Both the position numbers and the translations under genes were made by a program. DNA of 64,000 bases from Diplonema japonicum (taxonomy: Eukaryota > Euglenozoa > Diplonemea > Diplonemida > Diplonemidae): positions 372,001-436,000 of the forward strand of contig OZ025648.1 in the NCBI GenBank assembly GCA_964019335.1. Direction: 5' to 3'. Of this stretch, positions 31,046-42,891 are shown in pieces (position 1 is the stretch's first letter; the number at the start of each line of letters is the position of its first letter). The notes under the pieces were generated by a model. It made no database searches. It saw nothing but the letters and a program-made list of their open reading frames with translations, and had not been told where the DNA came from.

Positions 31046-31266
31046 TTTTTTTCTTTTTCTTCCCTTTTTTTTTTTTTCTTCTTTTTTTTCTTCTTCCCCC
31101 TTAAACTTAGCTACTGAACTTTAACATTCGCCCCGAAGGAGAGAAAGGTGCCCACGGGGAAAGAAGAAAAAAAAAAAAGCCCCATTAAAAAAAAGGTTGT
31201 TTCGATTTTTAGTGGTGCCACGCAGTATGTGACACAGCGTCATTAAGAAATAATAAAAAAAAAACT

Positions 31267-32815
31267 CTACTCTCTGGGATACATTGCTTGCTCCGCGTCA
31301 GATAGCCCCCCATGGGAAAGCCCTCTTTTTTTCAAATCTTGTGTGAATTCGTCCATTTCCTTCCAGTACACAACCTTGAGAGGGGGGGGTTTTTTTTTAT
31401 ATTTTTTTATTTATTTTGTATTTGTTTAAAGTACACACCTCATTTACCGCCTCAACCACCCCGTTAGCACGAGGATCCTTCTCATACATTCCTTCCCGGT
31501 TCGTCTGTGAGGTGGGGGGGGGGGGGGGGGGGAGAATATAAAAAAAAAAAAAGAAAAAGAAAAAAAAAAGTCCAATCCATACCAAATAAACAATTGAAAC
31601 CCCGTGCCCGACGGAAACTGCAACATATGAACCGCCCAGACCGGACCACGCGAAGTGCATCCACCTCCTACCGTGGGTCTGCGCCTCCTTCAACGAGAAC
31701 AAAGGGTCAGATTCAGTCGACAATGAGAACCCACACGGAGACCGTGAAACATTCCTAGAATACATGTCCAGAGAAGCTTCAGGGGTAGGTTTTTGCGACG
31801 CACAGTCGACTCCAACTGGGGACGAGAACAGTTCGTGATTCGGAGCGTGGCCGATGTCCTTAGACCCCGGGTGGTCAACAGAGATCCCGGAGTAGATTCG
31901 CGCAAGACTTGCTGCTGTAATGTCAACCGTCTTCAAAGGTTTGCCAAGGTACGCCGACTGGTAGGTAAGGTATTCTGCAAAACCAGGGTGTTTCCGCTCG
32001 GAAAAAATCTCGGATTCCCACAGCCCGCGGAGCGGTAACGGCCCGCACCAAGAATCTGTTACGTTCGTGAACGCACGCATTGCAACCGCACCCCAATCAA
32101 GGAAGCTCGGTTCAGACCCACCCTCTTCCGTAAAACTAACAGAATCCTTCGAAATATCCAGCTTTGTCACAATCCTGTCCTCAATAAACCTCTCCAGACT
32201 TCGGTGCATCGGATCCACTAGCGGGACAATTTCGTTAACTACAACGTCGGTGATGTATGGGTAATACCCGTAAACATCTTTTGAGGGTTTTATAACAGTC
32301 CGTGTGGTGGTGGTGGCGCGGCCTTGGGAAGCCCGGAGATGGTTTGTCTTCTCTTCCGTTTCCAATTTGAACCTTTGGGTTAAAATGTCACCGATAGTCA
32401 CCTCGTAGCCGCCTATCCATTTCACAAACCCTGGCCATACATCTACTACATGGTCTGTCAGATGAAGGAATCCATCTTCTACAAGCAATGCACAGGCGAT
32501 GAGGTTTAGGCCGCCGTTAGACCTTAGTTTTGCTTTTGTGAATTGCGACCATTCGCCGCCCCAGATGTCCACCACTAGCTCGCCACGGAGGTACACTGCA
32601 ACAGCGCCTCCTGTCTCGCCTTTCTTTTCCAGGTTTTCTTGGAATACTTTTCTTACAAGTTCGAAGTCTTTGTGGCACCGTCCCTTCACTTCTCTGTTGC
32701 ACGGGAGAAGGTTGCACCACAGCCCGTCCCGTCCGTGTACCAGGAAAGCGGGACTCAGAATCAACGAAAGCAAAAGTGCTACGAAGCTTGCAATGGACAC
32801 AATCTGAAGCGACAT
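31267..32815 (-). CDS. Beta-lactamase-like serine hydrolase, probably inactive
   Basis: Three exons: 32815-31583, 31504-31439 and 31374-31267; introns 78 and 64 nt, the first carrying T- and C-runs; 468 residues. A hydrophobic N-terminus (about 1-27) is a signal peptide or anchor. The fold matches the EstB/LACTB branch of class C beta-lactamase-like proteins: GGAVAVYLRGELVVDIWGG, ALLVEDGFLHLTDHVVDVWPGF, and WSGLGGSYVAVSVGHG near the end. The catalytic SxxK motif of active relatives is replaced by SNGG (Ser99 to Gly102), so the general-base Lys is missing. A Tyr-rich segment (YGYYPYITDVVVNEIV) sits where the YxN-type motif is expected. It is probably a pseudoenzyme or uses altered chemistry. 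Confidence 0.82.
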
Positions 32816-32930
32816 CTTCTTTTTTTTTTTCTCTCCTCTCTCTCGTATTTTTTTTTTTTTTTTATGATGGCCCTTTTTTTTTTTTTTTGCAGATTAATTA
32901 GAGCGGAAGGGGGGAAATAAAGATTCGATG

Positions 32931-32961
<31 letters not shown>

Positions 32962-32966
<5 letters not shown>

Positions 32967-33761
32967 GTGTCGATGGAACGATGGGTGGAGCTAACAGCTC
33001 TGTTTGTGTGAAGTCGATCGATTTCTGTGCCAAATCCTTCCAGTGTTCGGCCCGCTCTTTGTCCGGATCGGTACCGACACCAACCTTTTTTTTGGGGGGG
33101 GGGAGATAATTGGGGGAAAACAAATACATACCTCATAGAGCTTTGATAAATTATACATTGCATTTCTGTTCCCCTGCTTCGCCGACAGCTTGAAAAAGTG
33201 GAAAGCGGCTCGATAGTTCTGGCCGGTGCCCTCCCCACGTGCGTACATGCCGGCGGCCTCGCACTGTGCCCATGAGTCACCTGCTTCAGCGGCGTTTTTG
33301 ATCAAAGAAAACGCTTCAGCGGCATTCTTCCTGGCGCCCTGCCCGCTGTAGAGATGCTTTGCTAGGGCAATGACAGCTTCAGGGTCGTTTGACTCTTTTA
33401 TTTTCCGTCGGTGCTCGCGTACCACGGCTGACTCCAAGGAATTGTAAAATCGCCATGCTCCATAGGCCAGTACTGCCGCACCCAAAGCCTGAACTAGCTT
33501 CCACTCTCCAGCGGTGAAGAAGCCTACCGTGCTGTTGTTTTGTTTTACGAACTTGTCCTTGACCGGCTTGGCCTCCTCTCCAAGAATCTTGTCGATTATC
33601 TGAGCCTTTTCAACGCAGTCCGACGTCGTCAGCTTCTTCTTTGCAGCCAGCGTCTTCAAGTCCTTGACGCTTAATTTTCTCAGTTCCTCTCTAGTCGGGA
33701 GCCCCGTGACGCTAGCGTACCTCCTTGTAGCGCTTTTGCGGAGAATTGTTATTCGAAACAT
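32962..33761 (-). CDS. Mitochondrial-type membrane protein with SAP-like and Sel1 repeats
   Basis: Two exons: 33761-33132 and 33084-32962; one 47-nt intron with a C-run then an A-run; 250 residues. The N-terminus (MFRITILRKSATRRYAS) looks like a mitochondrial presequence. A SAP-like helix-loop-helix (LSVKDLKTLAAKKKLTTSDCVEKAQIIDKIL, about 30-60, only the core is diagnostic) follows. A hydrophobic helix (VQALGAAVLAYGAWRFY, about 89-105) and then about three Sel1-type repeats (ALAKHLYSGQGARKNAAEAF, LIKNAAEAGDSWAQCEAAG, HFFKLSAKQGNRNAMYNLSK) complete the protein. Sel1 repeats usually mediate protein contacts. An organelle-membrane adaptor is the likely role; the exact partner is unknown. Confidence 0.8.
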
Positions 33762-34690
33762 TGTTCTCTTTTTCTTTTTTTTTTCTCCCCTCCTTTTTTT
33801 TTATTTGGCAAAGTGAACAACGGTCCAATCCAGATTTTGAAGGGGGGATGTATTAGCCCCGTCATAAGAAAAGTCAAGAAAAATATATTTTAAGAAAAAA
33901 AAAAGATAAAAAGTATTAAAAAAATCGGGAGTGGGAGAGGGAAACAGGGTAAAAAAAAAAAAAAAGTTTCTCATACTGTAAATCGAGGGAGGGGGGAATG
34001 GGGTAACAATAAAAACTGAAGAGAAAAAAAAAACTCAATAAAAAACCTTCTTTTTTTTTTCCAGCACAACTATTCTGTATAGGTTTTAAAAAAAAAAAAT
34101 TGCAGCTTGAACAATTGCCTCTCCCCCCTTTCTTGTTTTTACAGTAGTGAGTAGTAGGGAAAGGGGGAAGGAAAAAGAAAAAAAAATAAACACAAAGCAG
34201 GGACAAATAATAAAAAAAAGAAAGAAGATAGTAAATAAATAAATAGAGGGGGGTGGAATTGGTCTTTGTATTCGAAAAGCAAATGTTGTCAATAAGAGTG
34301 AGAGAGGTTATCGTTCCTAATAAAAATAGGATATGGTTTGTGCCCCGTAAGCACCTTCCGCTTTAAAAAAAAAAAACTTTTTTTTCTCCTCTGCTCCAGA
34401 ATCGCAAAATAGTAGAAAAATAACCATTCTGGCGTTCGGCTTCTTCTGGCCTGTGCGCACCAGCACGTGTTGCACCATATGCAAATTTGCACTGCCAACG
34501 AATAGTTTTTTTTTCTTTCTGTTTTTTTTTTTTTTTTTAAAGGTTAACCCATAAAGGACTAAAGGACAAACATAAATTATGTAACATCCATTCTCTACCC
34601 CCCTTACACATTCTTAGTTTCATCGTTTTTTTTTGGGGGTTTTTTTTTCTTCGAAAAATCCATTAAACGCAGTGTGTAGGCAACTCAATC

Positions 34691-34734
<44 letters not shown>

Positions 34735-35289
34735 AGAGGGAAGCAAACTAATTGCGACTTTTTTTTTTCGTAGGTAGCGGCGGGGGAGGGGCTCCCATAA
34801 TACAGCCCCACTAAAGAAAAAAAAAAAAAGAAATGGTTATTTCTGCTTGTTGCCGGTCCCCCCCCCCCCCCCCCCCCCCCAGCCGCAGTGCTGCAGGGGA
34901 GAAAAAAAAAAACAGAAAAGAGAAACAATAAAATCTTACTCACCCGATATCCCCAGAGGAATGAGAGAGAGGGGACGTGCAGGCAAAGCATTTATCCTTT
35001 CCTTCCACCCCACCTCACCCTCTTATCCCCCCCCCTTTTTTTAAATATGAGCACAACTAAAAAAAAGGAGGACAAGTCCTCCCCCCCCCCCCCTTTCTTT
35101 TTGAGTTTGGGGAAGGGGAAGTCAACAAAGAAAAAGAACGCCGAAAAGGGAGGGAGACAAGAATAAGAAGACCAGGAAGGGAATTGGGGCGGGCAGGGGA
35201 GGGGAAAGGGAATGAAAGAAACGTTTAAAATTGTAAATTATATATCCCTCCCCTCCCCTCTTTTTTTTTTTTTTTTTTTTTCTTCTCCT
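33762..35289. other. 1.5-kb intergenic spacer
   Basis: No gene is supported. It consists of A-, T-, G- and C-runs, including A at about 34691-34732 and a C-run at about 34859-34880. All ORFs are low-complexity Phe/Lys/Pro artefacts. Confidence 0.75.
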
Positions 35290-38200
35290 CTACTTTCTAC
35301 CCCTCCTTCCGCCTCGGAGGGAACTCTGAGCATCTTGTTGCTTGGAGTCCCATGAGGGGTCGCTAGGCCAATCATCAGTTCCACGGCCTCCACGGCTGCC
35401 CCCACCGCCTCCACGGCCATTGTTCTTCCCACCATGATGAGAATAGCCTTCGTAATGTTGTTGCTGTTCGTGCCAGTCTGAGCCGCCCTTGTTGCCACCA
35501 CCTCCACCTCGCCTCTGGCTGCTGCCGGAACCGCCTCTTCCGCCTCTTTGCGCTCTTTCATCTTCACGCCTTTGCTGTTTTTCTTCATCCCTCCTCCTTC
35601 GGCGGTCGGCTTCTTCCGCTCTACGCTTCAGCTCCTGTGAAAAGTGATTAGATGGTGGTGGTTGGGGGGGGGGGGGCATACATTCTGTCGTCTTTCTTCT
35701 CTTTCCTTCTGCCTTGCCTCCTCTTCCCTTTCAGCTTCAAGGACAGCTTCTGGCTTTTCGACTTTCTTCACGTTCGCAGCCACTCTCGGCGCAGGGCCTC
35801 GTAGCGAGTTTGCGTAGAAACCAGCCGTCAGCTCTGTTTGCTTCTGCTGAAGCGTGGCGGCTGCGTGGTCCTCGAAGTACTTTAGCATGTCGAGGCGTTT
35901 CTTCTCTTTGGTGGACAGGCCTTCGGTTCGTTGCTTGGATTCGAGCTTTTCTCTCTCCTGTTTTGCGGCGTTTTCCTTTTGCAGCTCTTGCAGTCTTTGC
36001 CTTTCCCTCTCTTCCTTGATCTTTGCCACCGCCTCCTCTTTTTCCTTTTTCAGCACGGTGGCCGATTTGAGAGTTGGGAAGTTCTCCGGCGCGAGAACAT
36101 CGTTAGCCTTCGCCCCGGTTTCCTTCTTAGGCATCGCCCACGGGTCGTCCTTCTGTTATGAGTGGGTACATTTTACATAAAACTCAAATTAACATGCAAA
36201 CTCCCAGAGCGAAAGCCGCATGCCCATAAAATAAATGTAATTTTGAACATACCTTCCGTTCCTGTGGGAGTTCCGGTTTTGGCTTGACAGGTTTCGCTGC
36301 CTGTTGAGGGGGGTATTTTTTTTTGTGGTTAACAGTGTCGGCATACATTGGCAGCGGTGTTGTTCTTGGGGCTTTTTTCCTTCTTCTCTACCCCTTCGTG
36401 TTCCTTTCCGTTCTCCTTGTTCCTTTCTTTTTCCTTCTCCCTTTCCTTTTCGATCCTCTCCCCCCTGTCGTGTCTCCTGCGGTCGTGGTCTTCCTGATGG
36501 TGCTTACCACCTTTCATCCCCTTCATCCCTTTACGACCTTCGGGAAGCTTTGGCTCCGGCTCAACAGGCGCCATTCGGACCGTCTGCTTCTTAGGAAGTA
36601 TTTCCTCCTTAGGGGGCGACGGGGGTACTGGAGGCTTCGTGGATTCCTTGTTGGGCATCTTTGCCTTGTGTTGCCTCGCATGAGGGTTCCTACCAGTCAC
36701 GTCATCAGGGTAGGCTTTAGATGATTCTTTTCCCTGCATTGGCAGGTCTTGTGAAGGCGGTGTTACTACCAACGGGGGCGCCAGTGCCGCCTCATTCTGC
36801 ATCGGGGCTTGTGTCAAGCCTTTCATCATGTTCTCTTCATGAACGCTGATCTTGGATCGGAAGAACTCCCCGAGCTGTTGGTAGGGGTTTAAACAAAGAG
36901 TCGGTGATAGTTGTTTGCATACCAGCTTCACCAAGGCATCCGGAAGGTAGCTTTCGATCTTATGCCTTGTCTCTTCCTTCTTCTCCCAAACAACGGTCAG
37001 CTGTGTGAAAAGGTAGGGTTTCCTTTTTTTTTGAGGGGGGGGCACACGCATACCATGTGCTCGGTTTCCTTCCCCAACTTGTCACCGCCACTGTTGCGCA
37101 TCCTGAGGTTACAGTATTTTTGGGGGAATTCGTTTGTAAGCATACCCCACAAGTTCCATCAACGGCTTGAAAACTTCACTCCACCCAACAACAAGCTTCA
37201 CAATCTCCGGGTTAGTGAGATACTCTGAAGGAATGTGAGGGAGATAAGGGCTAGAGGGGGTCGAAGGTGCCTGTGGTGGTAAAAAAGAAATATTGCCTCC
37301 CCTCTTTTTTTCCTCCCTTACCTCGGTTTTCGGGGTTGGGGCTTTAGTTTGTTTATCTTGCTGGAGCTGAACTTGGGGTTGATGCTGATGGTGGTGCTGA
37401 TGGTGGTGGTGGTGGTGGTGATGTTGCTGCTGCTGCTGCTGTTGCAGTTGCTGCTGGGCCAGCAACTGTAGCTGCTGCTGTTGGAGTAGCTGTTGCTGTT
37501 GGAGCTGCAGAGGAGTGAGGCCGGCAAGAGGCAGCCTGTGCATCATTCCCAGCTGCCCCATGGCAAGCGGCATCTGCGGGAGCTGAGCCATGCCATAAAG
37601 AGCTTGGGGTTGCTGCATGAAGAGTTGCTGCTGTTGCTGGAGCTGTTCCTGCTGAAGCTGCTGCTGCTGTTGCTGCATCTTCTCCCGTTCCTTAATCTCC
37701 TTCTTGCGGGCCTCTTCAGCTTCGATCCTTCGCCTCTCCAGCCTCTCCTCCTCGACCCTCCTCTGCTCCTCCTCCTCCTCCTGTCTTTTTCTCTCCTCTT
37801 CTTCTTCTCTCTCTTTTTGTTCCTGTCGCTCCTGCTCTAATTTTTCTTCCTCTTCCTGTTTTTTGTGCTCTTCCTCAGCTTTTTTCTCGGCCTCTCTTCT
37901 TCTCTCCGCAGGAGGTACATATGCACCCCCTATCTTGACATTGACCTCAGCCTTCTTCTGTGTTGCTTGGTGCCTAGCCTTCGTGACTGCAGTGGCCCAT
38001 TGCAACATGGAGTCTAGGTCCTCGCCCTCAGTGTCACTGGACTCGGTCACGGCTTTCTTTTCTCCGGCGAGTTTGTCCTTGTGCTCTTGTATCGCATCCT
38101 GACGGCGCTGCTCCTCCTTCTGAGCCTGGCGAAGGCCTTCCTCCCTGGCACGCTGTAGCTCTTCCTCTCGGCTCCTCCTCTCTTCATCCTCTTTCAATTG

Positions 38201-40649
38201 TTTAAGTAGCATCCTATGAGCATGCTGCTTCTGAGCCTGTAGCTTTTCAAAAGCTTCCTGCTGCCCATTCACGACTTGCGTGCGCTTCGCCTCTTCTGAC
38301 TGCTCTATCACAACTTGCTTCTTACGTAGCTTTGCGAAGTTTCGTGCCTCAGCCTCTTTTTGCAGCTTGAGCTGCTCAACCTTCACCTTTTGTTCCTGCT
38401 GGGTGATGCGGGTTTGAATCTTCCTCTTTTCGGTTTCGAATTTCTGCATCAAGGGGTTCCTGCTCTGCGCCTCTTCCGAGCTCAACAAGGTCCTTGCTTT
38501 TGTCTCTTTCTTCTCGACGTCAGCAATTGACTTCTCACCGCCCTGTAGTGTGCGTGAACGTTCTTCTTTGGCATACCTTAGTCTTCTTCACTTGAGGTGC
38601 AGGGCTGGGTTCCGCTTTATTCTTCTTGCCCTTGCTAGCGACCTTCGGGTCATCAAAGGCATTGCATAGTGCCTGAGCAGCGGGGTGTGGGCAGTCCTGC
38701 GTGTGGTGAGTGGACACCCAGCTTCATACCTTCAGTGCCTGGAGGTTCTCCCTGATCACGGGGAGGGACACCTTCGCAGCATGGAGGGACTGCAGAGCCT
38801 CGCCGAGGCCATCTCTGGCTTCGGACAGAGTACTGTCGTTGAGGAGGAGGTTAAGTATGTATTTTTGGGATTCAGTCCCAACTTTGTCGGCGGCCTGCAA
38901 TCGTGTTGACACACGAACGAGAATCGCGGTGCAGTCAACAAGAACCTGTACATTAGTGCCGTGAGCTTTGAGGGTCGTGACGCAATGGCTGATCAGAGAA
39001 GCCTGAGCCTGCGTTGCGAGGGTGAGTGCTTCCTTGATGAGACACAGTATATCGGGGACGAGCTCGGGGTGCACGAGGCATGTCGTCAGCTTGTCGACCA
39101 CAGACTGCGAGATCGCAGTGAAGTGGGTGCAGAATGACTCCCGCTTTTCGTCGAAGACACCCCGCAGTAAGGAGATGATGGCCTGCCTGCAGGCAGTGTC
39201 CGCGTCCTGCACGTCATCGATGAGCGCGGAGAGGATGGGACGTTTGTTAATGTTCTCGGTGGAGTCGAGGATGCCATGCTCGATCCACTTTGCGAGGATG
39301 CGGACGGACGCCTCTGACTTGTTCGCAATGACACACCCCACGAGCCCCTCCCAGACCTTATCCTTGAGGTTCTCACGGAAGGTTATATCCTGGCTGAGAA
39401 GGATCCCGAGGAGCATGCTGCTGCAAGGCTTGAGGCACGTGCTTATAAGCCCGACACATTTCACGGACAACTCGTTGATAACAACGGGTGCCGGGGTGAT
39501 GTGGCGGCAGACATTTGCGACCGCAGTGAGTAACGAGCATGCTGCTTCGTGTGCTTCGTTCATCTTTGATTGAGTGCAGAGAGCATGGGCGAGAGAGACG
39601 GCTGCTGGGAGAGATGGGATGAGCTGCTCACAAGCAGCACGCGAGTCCTGTGTGAGGTCGCGCAACACTGATGAGATGTTCCCGATCTGGGTACAAGACA
39701 TCAAAGGTGTGTTGCTGAACAGGAAGGCGGCGAGGTGCGCCGCACCGTTATTATCGATGATTTGGGACTGGCTTTCAGCCATTTTTGAGGTCTTTGCGAG
39801 CGTCAAAAAGATGTTCCCGAAGATTGATCGGTTGCACTCAACCGCGTTTAGGTTCACCTCGGTATCGGACAGAGCAAGGTCACGGAAGTAGCTGGAGTGA
39901 TTGGCAATGTAGTCTGTGTACAGCTCAATAACACCAGGCGAGCCTTTTTCCGTGATGGCGTCCTTAGCCGCATCATCAGTAAGCGCAACAAGCGTGATGG
40001 CAGCAGAGGACCAGATTTTCATTTCCAGGTCTCTCGCAGGGTTGTTGATGAGCTTTGCAAGATGTATCGAAACGCCGAGGTCTTTAAAGACCTTCAGCCC
40101 CACCGAGGTGTCCTCCGCAATGCAGGAAACCAGCTCCTTCAACAGCCTGTTCACCAAGGGGATGAATTCCTCCATAGAGATCTCATTCTCTTGTATTTGG
40201 TTGAATTTCTTTCCCAGTTCCGAGAGTAGCGCGGCGATCCGCGACTCCAAGGTCAGTTTTTCGTCCCGGGGCGGTTGTTCCGCCTGTTCTTGCTTCACCA
40301 TATTGAGCCAGTAGCTCATACCCTGCATCAGACCGGTTTTCTTTTTCCCCTCGGTTGGTGTACACTTTTGTGGCTTCTTCGGAGCCGCCTCTTTCAGCTC
40401 TTTCAGCCATGCATCGTCGTTGTCTTTTAACTGTCCTTCGCTTAGGAAGAACCCTGCTCCGTTCGCGTTGTATAGACCCCGTGTAGTACCGTCACCCAAG
40501 ACCCCTTTCGCCTCGGTCACAAACAAACCCCCAAACCCATCATCATCTACCACAGCACCCTTCTTCTTGTCACACGCCCTCTTTACCTCCTCCGGTGTCG
40601 CCTCCTCGTCCAATCCCACAAACTGGTGCAGCTTCCGATATTGCTGCAT
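35290..40649 (-). CDS. 1634-residue J-like/ARM/coiled-coil/Gln-His/RGG protein
   Basis: Ten exons (high to low): 40649-38730, 38696-38577, 38542-37322, 37270-37146, 37102-37054, 37000-36923, 36874-36347, 36300-36253, 36152-35682 and 35634-35290. Introns are 33, 34, 51, 43, 53, 48, 46, 100 and about 47 nt, and all phases agree. N-terminally a degenerate DnaJ-like segment lacks HPD (YRKLHQFVGLDEEATPEEVKR). An all-helical ARM/HEAT-type region follows (about 120-640). Then come a charged coiled coil rich in Glu/Arg/Gln with GGAYVPPAERRR, Gln runs, a His-rich run, a folded stretch (KLVVGWSEVFKPLMELVG), Lys/Glu-rich sequence, FPTLKSATVLKKE and an Arg/Gly-rich RGG-type tail. The tail suggests RNA association. 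No single family was recognised. The 33-nt intron contains a stop, so skipping it would truncate the protein. Confidence 0.75.
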
Positions 40650-41049
40650 ATTAAGGAAAGGGAAGGGGGAGGAGCAGGGGAGAGCTGGTGTGAATATGAG
40701 TCGGGGTGGGGGGGGGGCGGGGGAGCGGGAATGGGGTGTTCGCCCTATTCTATTTCGTTTTCTGTTTTTTTTTTTTTTTTTTGTTTTGTTTTTTTTGTAA
40801 GTTTCCTGGGGGGGTTTTCTTTTTTTTAAATTATGCAAACAGCAAAAACAACAAAAGATGATACGGAAAAGTAGGGAGAGGGGATGGAGAGAAGAAAAAA
40901 AAAAGCTGGGTATTTGATGATGATAACCGGTGGGGGGGTATAAATGGGTAAAAAGAAAAGAAAAATGAATAGAGAAAGGAAAAAAAAAGAAGAAAAAAAA
41001 AAAGGCAGGAAGAAAGGAGGAAAACAAAAAACAAAAACGAAAAAACCCC
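40650..41049. other. Intergenic spacer
   Basis: No gene; G-run and T-run rich. Nothing else was seen. Confidence 0.75.
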
Positions 41050-42452
41050 CTAATTAACCGCCTGAAGAGGCTGCTTCACAGCACGAGTAGCAGGGCCACC
41101 ATTCTGTAGAAAAAGTCAATTTTTTTTTTTTTTTTTTTTTAAATTGTACATACCCTCTTCCATTCATTCTCAAGTTGGATCAACTCCCTGCGGACCTCTG
41201 AGGAGATCATAACATGGTTGTGTTTGTTAACAACCTTTCTGATCAACGAGACCTGTTCCTCCACAAGGTTCTCCTTGTACCTCTGGACGAAGGTAAGAAG
41301 ACACTGGTGCCACAAAACAGGCAGCTCTCTCGAATCGTGCACGAATTTGTGGAAGTGTTTGACCAGAAGATCAATCACCTGGTATGGCATGTCATACTTC
41401 TTGTCGAGAAGGAACCGCAGGATGATGGAAGACGAACCGTTGTAGGGCAGCTGCGCGATTTTCGCAATGGCAACCATTGCATGGGCACGGGGCATAGACG
41501 CCTTCCCGAGGAGAGAGGAAACGACAAGAGCCTCCTTCATGGCGAGGTCAGGCGATGCTGCGAGAGGGAGAAGGAATCCTTTGTTGAAAGCCGCTGGTTT
41601 CCAAAGCGCCTTACGTACTGCCGCATACGCGTGGGAGTGAAGCTTTCCTTGATGCTTAAACGAACTCCTAACCGACGGCAACAAAATCGAGTTGTAAAAA
41701 CGCTGGGTCATTTTTTCATTAGCAGTGTGCGCGAAAATTCGGGTGGCGGCGTATAAAGCATGGGGCGACCATTCGTGCGGGGCTGTGAACCAAAGGAGTT
41801 CCTCCCAGCCTTGGAGGTTCGGAAGGACTTTGAATGCTTTGGGGATTTTACCAACAGTGTACCGTTTGAGAACTTTTCCTACGGTTTTGTAAACTTTGAC
41901 AACGCGGGGGTCGAAGTTGCCCCCGACGGTGGATCCTCTGGATCCTCGTGACGCGGCGTCATCGGCAGCTCGTTCTTTTTCCCTGATTTTCGCCATGATG
42001 ATGTCGGCGAGGTTGCGGGATTGAAGGTTGGACTGCGGTGCGAACTGTTGCATCAGCCGTTCTTCTTCTTCGTCGATTTCAAAATCTTCGTGATCCTCAA
42101 TTGCGGTTTCTGTTGCTACAGACGAGGCGTCGTCGTACTCGAGTTCTGCGTCGCCTGCGTCGAGGTCCTCACCGTCAAGTTCCATCTCTTCCTGTTGTTG
42201 TTCTCTTGCTTGTTTCAAGATTTTAGAGCTCATGCTGTTGGGCATCATGAATCCGTCATCGTCTTTTTCCAGTTCCCCGTGGCCGCATGCATCGCCTTCA
42301 GTGAAGGTGACCTCCTTCTTCTTCCTCTGCTTTCTCACCCTCTCCGCCGCCCTCCTCGCGCTGGGGGTCGCCTCCTTCTCCTCCGAAATTTCTGTCGCCA
42401 AAGGTGTGTGCTCGCCCACAAATCTTTTCTTACTGTTTGCTGTTTTCCCCAT
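41050..42452 (-). CDS. BYSL: Bystin (Enp1), 40S ribosome biogenesis factor
   Basis: Two exons: 42452-41154 and 41103-41050; one 50-nt intron (GTATGT...CTACAG); 450 residues. After a basic/acidic N-terminal region (EEVTFTEGD-like charged stretches, about 1-170) the bystin domain covers about 185-430: WEELLWFTAPHEWSPHALYA, RIFAHTANEKMTQRFYNSIL, LWKPAAFNKGFLLPLA, IILRFLLDKKYDMPYQVIDL and LPVLWHQCLLTFVQRYKE. Bystin/Enp1 binds pre-40S particles in the nucleolus and is needed for 20S pre-rRNA processing and export. The start at 42452 is the Met of MGKTANSKKRF; upstream in-frame sequence is homopolymer spacer. The spliced 3' exon adds only 17 residues. Confidence 0.95.
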
Positions 42453-42891
42453 TTTTTTCTTTCTTTTTTCTCTGTTTTGTGTATACTCTCCCCCCCCTTT
42501 TTTTTTTTGTATAATTTCTTGTCGTGAACAGGGGGTACGGATGTAATAAAACAAGATAGGTGAGTTTATCAACAAATTGGTTTTATGTTTAAAAAAAAAT
42601 GTAGGGGGTACAAACACATTAATACGTTGCGAGGGAGGGGGAGGAGAGATACAATAAAAGGATTTAAAAATAAATCGGCGGGGGAGGGGAGTACAATTGG
42701 ACAATAGAAAGGGAGTAAAAAAAAACTGCTCATAAAAGAGGCCCGTAAAAAAAAGAAAAAGAAAAAGAGCGAACGGAATTCTTGAGCAAATAACAAACGG
42801 AAGAAAAAAAGAGGTAAATTGTGTGATAGCGCGTGAACGATGTTGTTGAAGGAAACGATTGAATCTAACATCTCTTTCCCCCCTGTTGTCC
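42453..42891. other. Intergenic spacer
   Basis: No gene; A-rich with T- and C-runs near the bystin start. Nothing else was seen. Confidence 0.7.

Noticed and set aside
34859-34880. C-run with neighbouring ORF as a possible proline-rich gene
   Set aside because: Homopolymer only; no codon structure.
38535-38717. Separate 60-codon gene between two large ORFs
   Set aside because: Its apparent start is not ATG, and a 33-nt and a 34-nt intron join it in phase to both neighbours, so I treat it as exon 2 of the large gene.
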